Shown: positions 5,268-6,433 of the stretch, one piece after another
Layout of the letters: each line of letters starts with the position of its first letter
Numbering within the stretch: position 1 is the first letter of the stretch
NCBI GenBank assembly: GCA_027443745.1
Contig: DAIAZB010000319.1
Span: 1-6,433 of the forward strand
DNA length: 6,433 nucleotides
DNA from: Thiomonas sp.
GTDB taxonomy: Bacteria > Pseudomonadota > Gammaproteobacteria > Burkholderiales > Burkholderiaceae
Direction: 5' to 3'
Program-made: the position numbers and the translations under genes
Notes under the pieces: generated by a model
Told to the model about the DNA's origin: nothing
Database searches by the model: none
What the model saw: only the letters and a program-made list of their open reading frames with translations

Positions 5268-6433
5268 ACTTCACCGACAAACGGGCTGTATCACATCCCC
5301 AAGGCCCAGAAAGACATCACGCGCTTCGTCTTCGCAGGGCTTGGCCTGTTCGCCATGATCGTGCTGCTGTCCTGCTGGGCAGCGACAGAGTATGCCGCCT
5401 GGGCGCTGGGGTTTGTTGCGGCGCTGGGCAAGCCGATGCTGGAGCCTGGGGTCTACTTTCCGTTCGACGTCCTTGTGTGGACCTGGAAGTTCAACAGCCT
5501 CGACTACGGCACGGCCGTCATGGCAATCTTCGAGCGCGCCCACATCATCATGGGTGTCGGCGGCTTCTTCTCGCTTGTGCTGCCGGTCGCTTTGGCCTTC
5601 CGGCGCACGCGCAAAGCCGAAAGCGAGCGCAATGATCTCCACGGCTCGGCCCACTGGGCGTTGCCAAATGAGGTGCTCGAGGCTGGCATCCTGCCGACCG
5701 ACAAGAACAAGGGCGGGGTGTTGTTCGGGGCCTGGGAGCACAGGGGCAAGGTGCAGTACCTGCGCCACAAGGGGCCCGAACACATGATGGTGTTCGCCCC
5801 GACCCGGTCCGGCAAAGGTGTGGGGATCGTGATCCCGACCCTGCTGTCCTGGGACGAATCGGTGCTGGTGCTCGACATCAAGGGCGAGAACTGGGCACTG
5901 ACCAGCGGATTTCGCCACAAGCTTCTCGGCCAGAGAACCCTCAAATTCGACCCGACGAGCACTGATTCGGCACGGTTCAATCCCCTGCAGGAGATCCGCA
6001 TCGATGGCAATCTGGTCAAGGATGTGCAGAACATCGCCACCATGATCGTCGACCCCAACGGCGAGGGTCTGAAGGATCACTGGGCCAAGACCGGCTTCGA
6101 CCTCATGACCGGCGTCGTCCTGTTCGTTCTACTGTGCGAGCCGCCGCAGGGCGAGAGCAAGGTCGACCGGTGCATTGCGACCGTGCTGGGCATCCTTTCG
6201 GATGGCGGCATCTTCCGGAAGGAGGCCGAGAGCAAGGCCCAGGCTCAGGCGCAGAGCGAAGGCGGCAAAGACGGCGACGTCGTCGAAGGCGCCAGGGCGG
6301 TGATTGGCTACATCCGGGACATCGCGCACGCGATGCTCGAGAAGGGCAGGTTGGCCGAGCGGCAGGAAGAGCACGACGCCCGCCACGCGGGGTGGATGGC
6401 CGTTGCCCAGGCCATGCAAAGCTGGCTGAACAA
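5265..6433 (+). CDS. traG: Type IV coupling protein, TraG/VirD4 family (3' partial)
   Basis: The frame stays open from ATG 5265 to the right edge, giving 389 visible residues of a family that usually has roughly 600-700. This inner-membrane ATPase links the relaxase-bound DNA and protein substrates to the type IV secretion channel. Two membrane-anchor regions are visible: about 21-54 (FVFAGLGLFAMIVLLSCW and a second hydrophobic run) and about 93-112 (IIMGVGGFFSLVLPVALAF), with a short periplasmic loop between. The cytoplasmic part begins with RRTRKAESERNDLHGSAHW. Walker A is APTRSGKG at 178-185, followed by the family strand VLVLDIKGENWALTSGFR (200-217) and RFNPLQEI (237-244). The all-alpha domain has begun by the edge and carries a hydrophilic Ala/Gln/Glu/Gly insert at about 319-342. 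Walker B lies beyond the window. The sequence most resembles IncP/Tn4371-type TraG, so trb mating-pair genes may follow; that is inference. Confidence 0.93.
   Translation, partial: MTSPTNGLYHIPKAQKDITRFVFAGLGLFAMIVLLSCWAATEYAAWALGFVAALGKPMLEPGVYFPFDVLVWTWKFNSLDYGTAVMAIFERAHIIMGVGGFFSLVLPVALAFRRTRKAESERNDLHGSAHWALPNEVLEAGILPTDKNKGGVLFGAWEHRGKVQYLRHKGPEHMMVFAPTRSGKGVGIVIPTLLSWDESVLVLDIKGENWALTSGFRHKLLGQRTLKFDPTSTDSARFNPLQEIRIDGNLVKDVQNIATMIVDPNGEGLKDHWAKTGFDLMTGVVLFVLLCEPPQGESKVDRCIATVLGILSDGGIFRKEAESKAQAQAQSEGGKDGDVVEGARAVIGYIRDIAHAMLEKGRLAERQEEHDARHAGWMAVAQAMQSWLN

Noticed and set aside
5201..5635. 144-codon + strand open frame starting in the gap before the coupling-protein gene
   Set aside because: It overlaps the TraG gene in another frame for most of its length, has no convincing ribosome binding site, and its translation is Arg/Ala/His-rich without motifs.
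5271..6080. 269-codon - strand open frame opposite the coupling-protein gene
   Set aside because: Antisense shadow of the Walker A region of TraG; no domain seen.
1..6433. CRISPR array, tRNA or rRNA genes, insertion sequences, oriT
   Set aside because: I saw no regularly spaced repeats, no tRNA-like cloverleaf or rRNA segment, no transposase motifs, and no AT-rich inverted-repeat region typical of a transfer origin.

Overview
The window is a GC-rich stretch of a conjugative element (plasmid or integrative conjugative element), most likely from a beta- or gammaproteobacterium of the Burkholderiales/Xanthomonas kind. This rests on base composition, the heavy use of G/C-ending codons, and the resemblance of the products to IncP/Tn4371-type DNA-processing proteins. 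All genes lie on the + strand and no host housekeeping gene is visible. I cannot tell plasmid from ICE: no integrase, replication gene, attachment site or origin is in view.

Layout. (1) Positions 2-2608: the 3' part of a large gene, cut by the left edge. It encodes a Toprim (primase-type) domain, a long Ala/Gln/Pro linker, a charged coiled coil and an LPD7-like domain of the sort found at the tail of conjugative relaxases. A strong Shine-Dalgarno and in-frame ATG at 786-799 could yield a second, Toprim-less product. (2) Positions 2624-2761: a 45-residue, very acidic small ORF, not recognised, with its own good ribosome binding site and overlapping the next start by 8 nt. (3) Positions 2754-5117: a 787-residue ArdC-like protein with an N-terminal ssDNA-binding domain, an HEIGH zincin metallopeptidase domain and a long unassigned C-terminal half ending in an arginine-rich tail. 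(4) Positions 5118-5264: a 147-nt gap with three possible small hairpins. (5) Positions 5265-6433: the 5' part of a TraG/VirD4 coupling protein, cut by the right edge after its Walker A and the following strand.

How they may work together. The coupling protein recruits the relaxase-DNA complex and protein cargo to the type IV secretion channel. In the related plasmids RP4 and pSa, the primase TraC and the antirestriction protein ArdC are known to travel into the recipient. By analogy the two large proteins here could be leading-region cargo: one to prime complementary-strand synthesis, the other to protect incoming single-stranded DNA. Both end in arginine-containing tails, which fits that idea but does not prove it. 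The most notable points are the internal start in the Toprim-LPD7 gene, the small acidic ORF in the coupled junction, and the uncharacterised C-terminal half of the ArdC-like protein.
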